Source: Burkholderiaceae bacterium (GTDB lineage Bacteria; Pseudomonadota; Gammaproteobacteria; Burkholderiales; Burkholderiaceae_C). From it: a DNA stretch of 6,905 bases. The position numbers were made by a program, and so were the translations under genes. Positions 6,766-6,905 of this stretch are shown here, one piece after another; position 1 is the first letter of the stretch; every line of letters begins with the position of its first letter. The notes under the pieces are model-generated. The model saw nothing but the letters and a program-made list of their open reading frames with translations. It had not been told where the DNA came from and searched no databases. The stretch is from positions 1-6,905 of the forward strand of contig JALQVQ010000302.1 of NCBI GenBank assembly GCA_023260315.1. Reading direction: 5' to 3'.

Positions 6766-6905
6766 GGCAGCAAAGCCGCGAAGAATTTGGATTCCGTAAA
6801 TCATGGCTTCACAATCGACGCTTTGGGGAATAGGTAAAGATTATACGATATGCGAGGGCGAACACCGAAATTAAAATTAAAGAATTACATAATACATAAA
6901 TTGGA
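6766..6905. other. Gene-free 3' flank of gcvH with AT-rich end
   Basis: No supported gene lies in these 140 bp on either strand, and no start of gcvP, which often follows gcvH in these bacteria. An inverted repeat CTTCGCG (6753-6759) and CGCGAAG (6777-6783) spans the gcvH stop; only TTT follows it after AA, so it is at best a weak terminator. From 6867 to 6905 only 6 of 39 bases are G or C, with short repeats such as AAATTA and ACATAA. I cannot say whether this is a spacer, an island edge or an assembly end. Confidence 0.5.

Noticed and set aside
6803..6874. 23-codon ORF (ATG 6803) downstream of gcvH
   Set aside because: It has no ribosome binding site and no recognisable sequence, and does not resemble the start of GcvP.

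Overview
The window reads as a piece of a betaproteobacterial chromosome, most likely Burkholderiales. This is a judgement from recognised protein style (ScoA/ScoB, ETF-ubiquinone oxidoreductase, GcvT/GcvH), the GC-rich coding sequence and a tandem glycine riboswitch in front of gcvT. No search was run, so the taxon is tentative. Coding density is high and the genes are ordinary metabolic genes. I see no insertion sequence, CRISPR array, phage gene, tRNA or rRNA.

Layout. (1) At the left edge is a DUF2062 membrane protein whose reading frame runs off the window (2-595, +). (2) Convergent with it, and overlapping it by 8 bp, is a two-gene operon on the minus strand: scoA (1941-1240) then scoB (1226-588), the two subunits of a succinyl-CoA:3-ketoacid CoA-transferase. 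(3) Divergent from scoA is an AhpD-like peroxidase-related protein with a CxxCxxxH centre (2032-2619, +). It meets a 4-hydroxybenzoyl-CoA-type (hotdog) thioesterase (3035-2616, -) tail to tail, and the two stop codons share the palindrome TTAA. (4) Divergent from the thioesterase is ETF-ubiquinone oxidoreductase (3145-4857, +). (5) A good sigma70-type promoter begins 4 bp after the ETF-QO stop. It starts a long leader carrying two glycine aptamers (4897-4983 and 5020-5111) and a structured expression platform, followed by gcvT (5222-6358) and gcvH (6403-6765). (6) After gcvH the last 140 bp hold no gene; the final 39 bp are strikingly AT-rich, and gcvP is not seen.

How the genes fit together. 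scoAB, the thioesterase and ETF-QO all touch acyl-CoA or ketone-body metabolism and the passage of fatty-acid and amino-acid electrons into the quinone pool. They sit in separate transcription units, so a shared pathway is an inference. gcvT and gcvH form the start of a glycine-cleavage operon that the riboswitch should turn on when glycine is plentiful.

The most interesting part is the riboswitch leader (4897-5221). The promoter places the transcription start at the very base of aptamer 1. The linker between the aptamers is long and has its own small hairpins. The 3' strand of aptamer 2's P1 has an 8-bp alternative partner downstream. A 10-bp hairpin lies between a Shine-Dalgarno-like sequence and a 21-codon leader ORF whose stop is 2 nt before the probable GTG start of gcvT. 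The mechanism I draw from this is a hypothesis. The rest of the window looks conventional.
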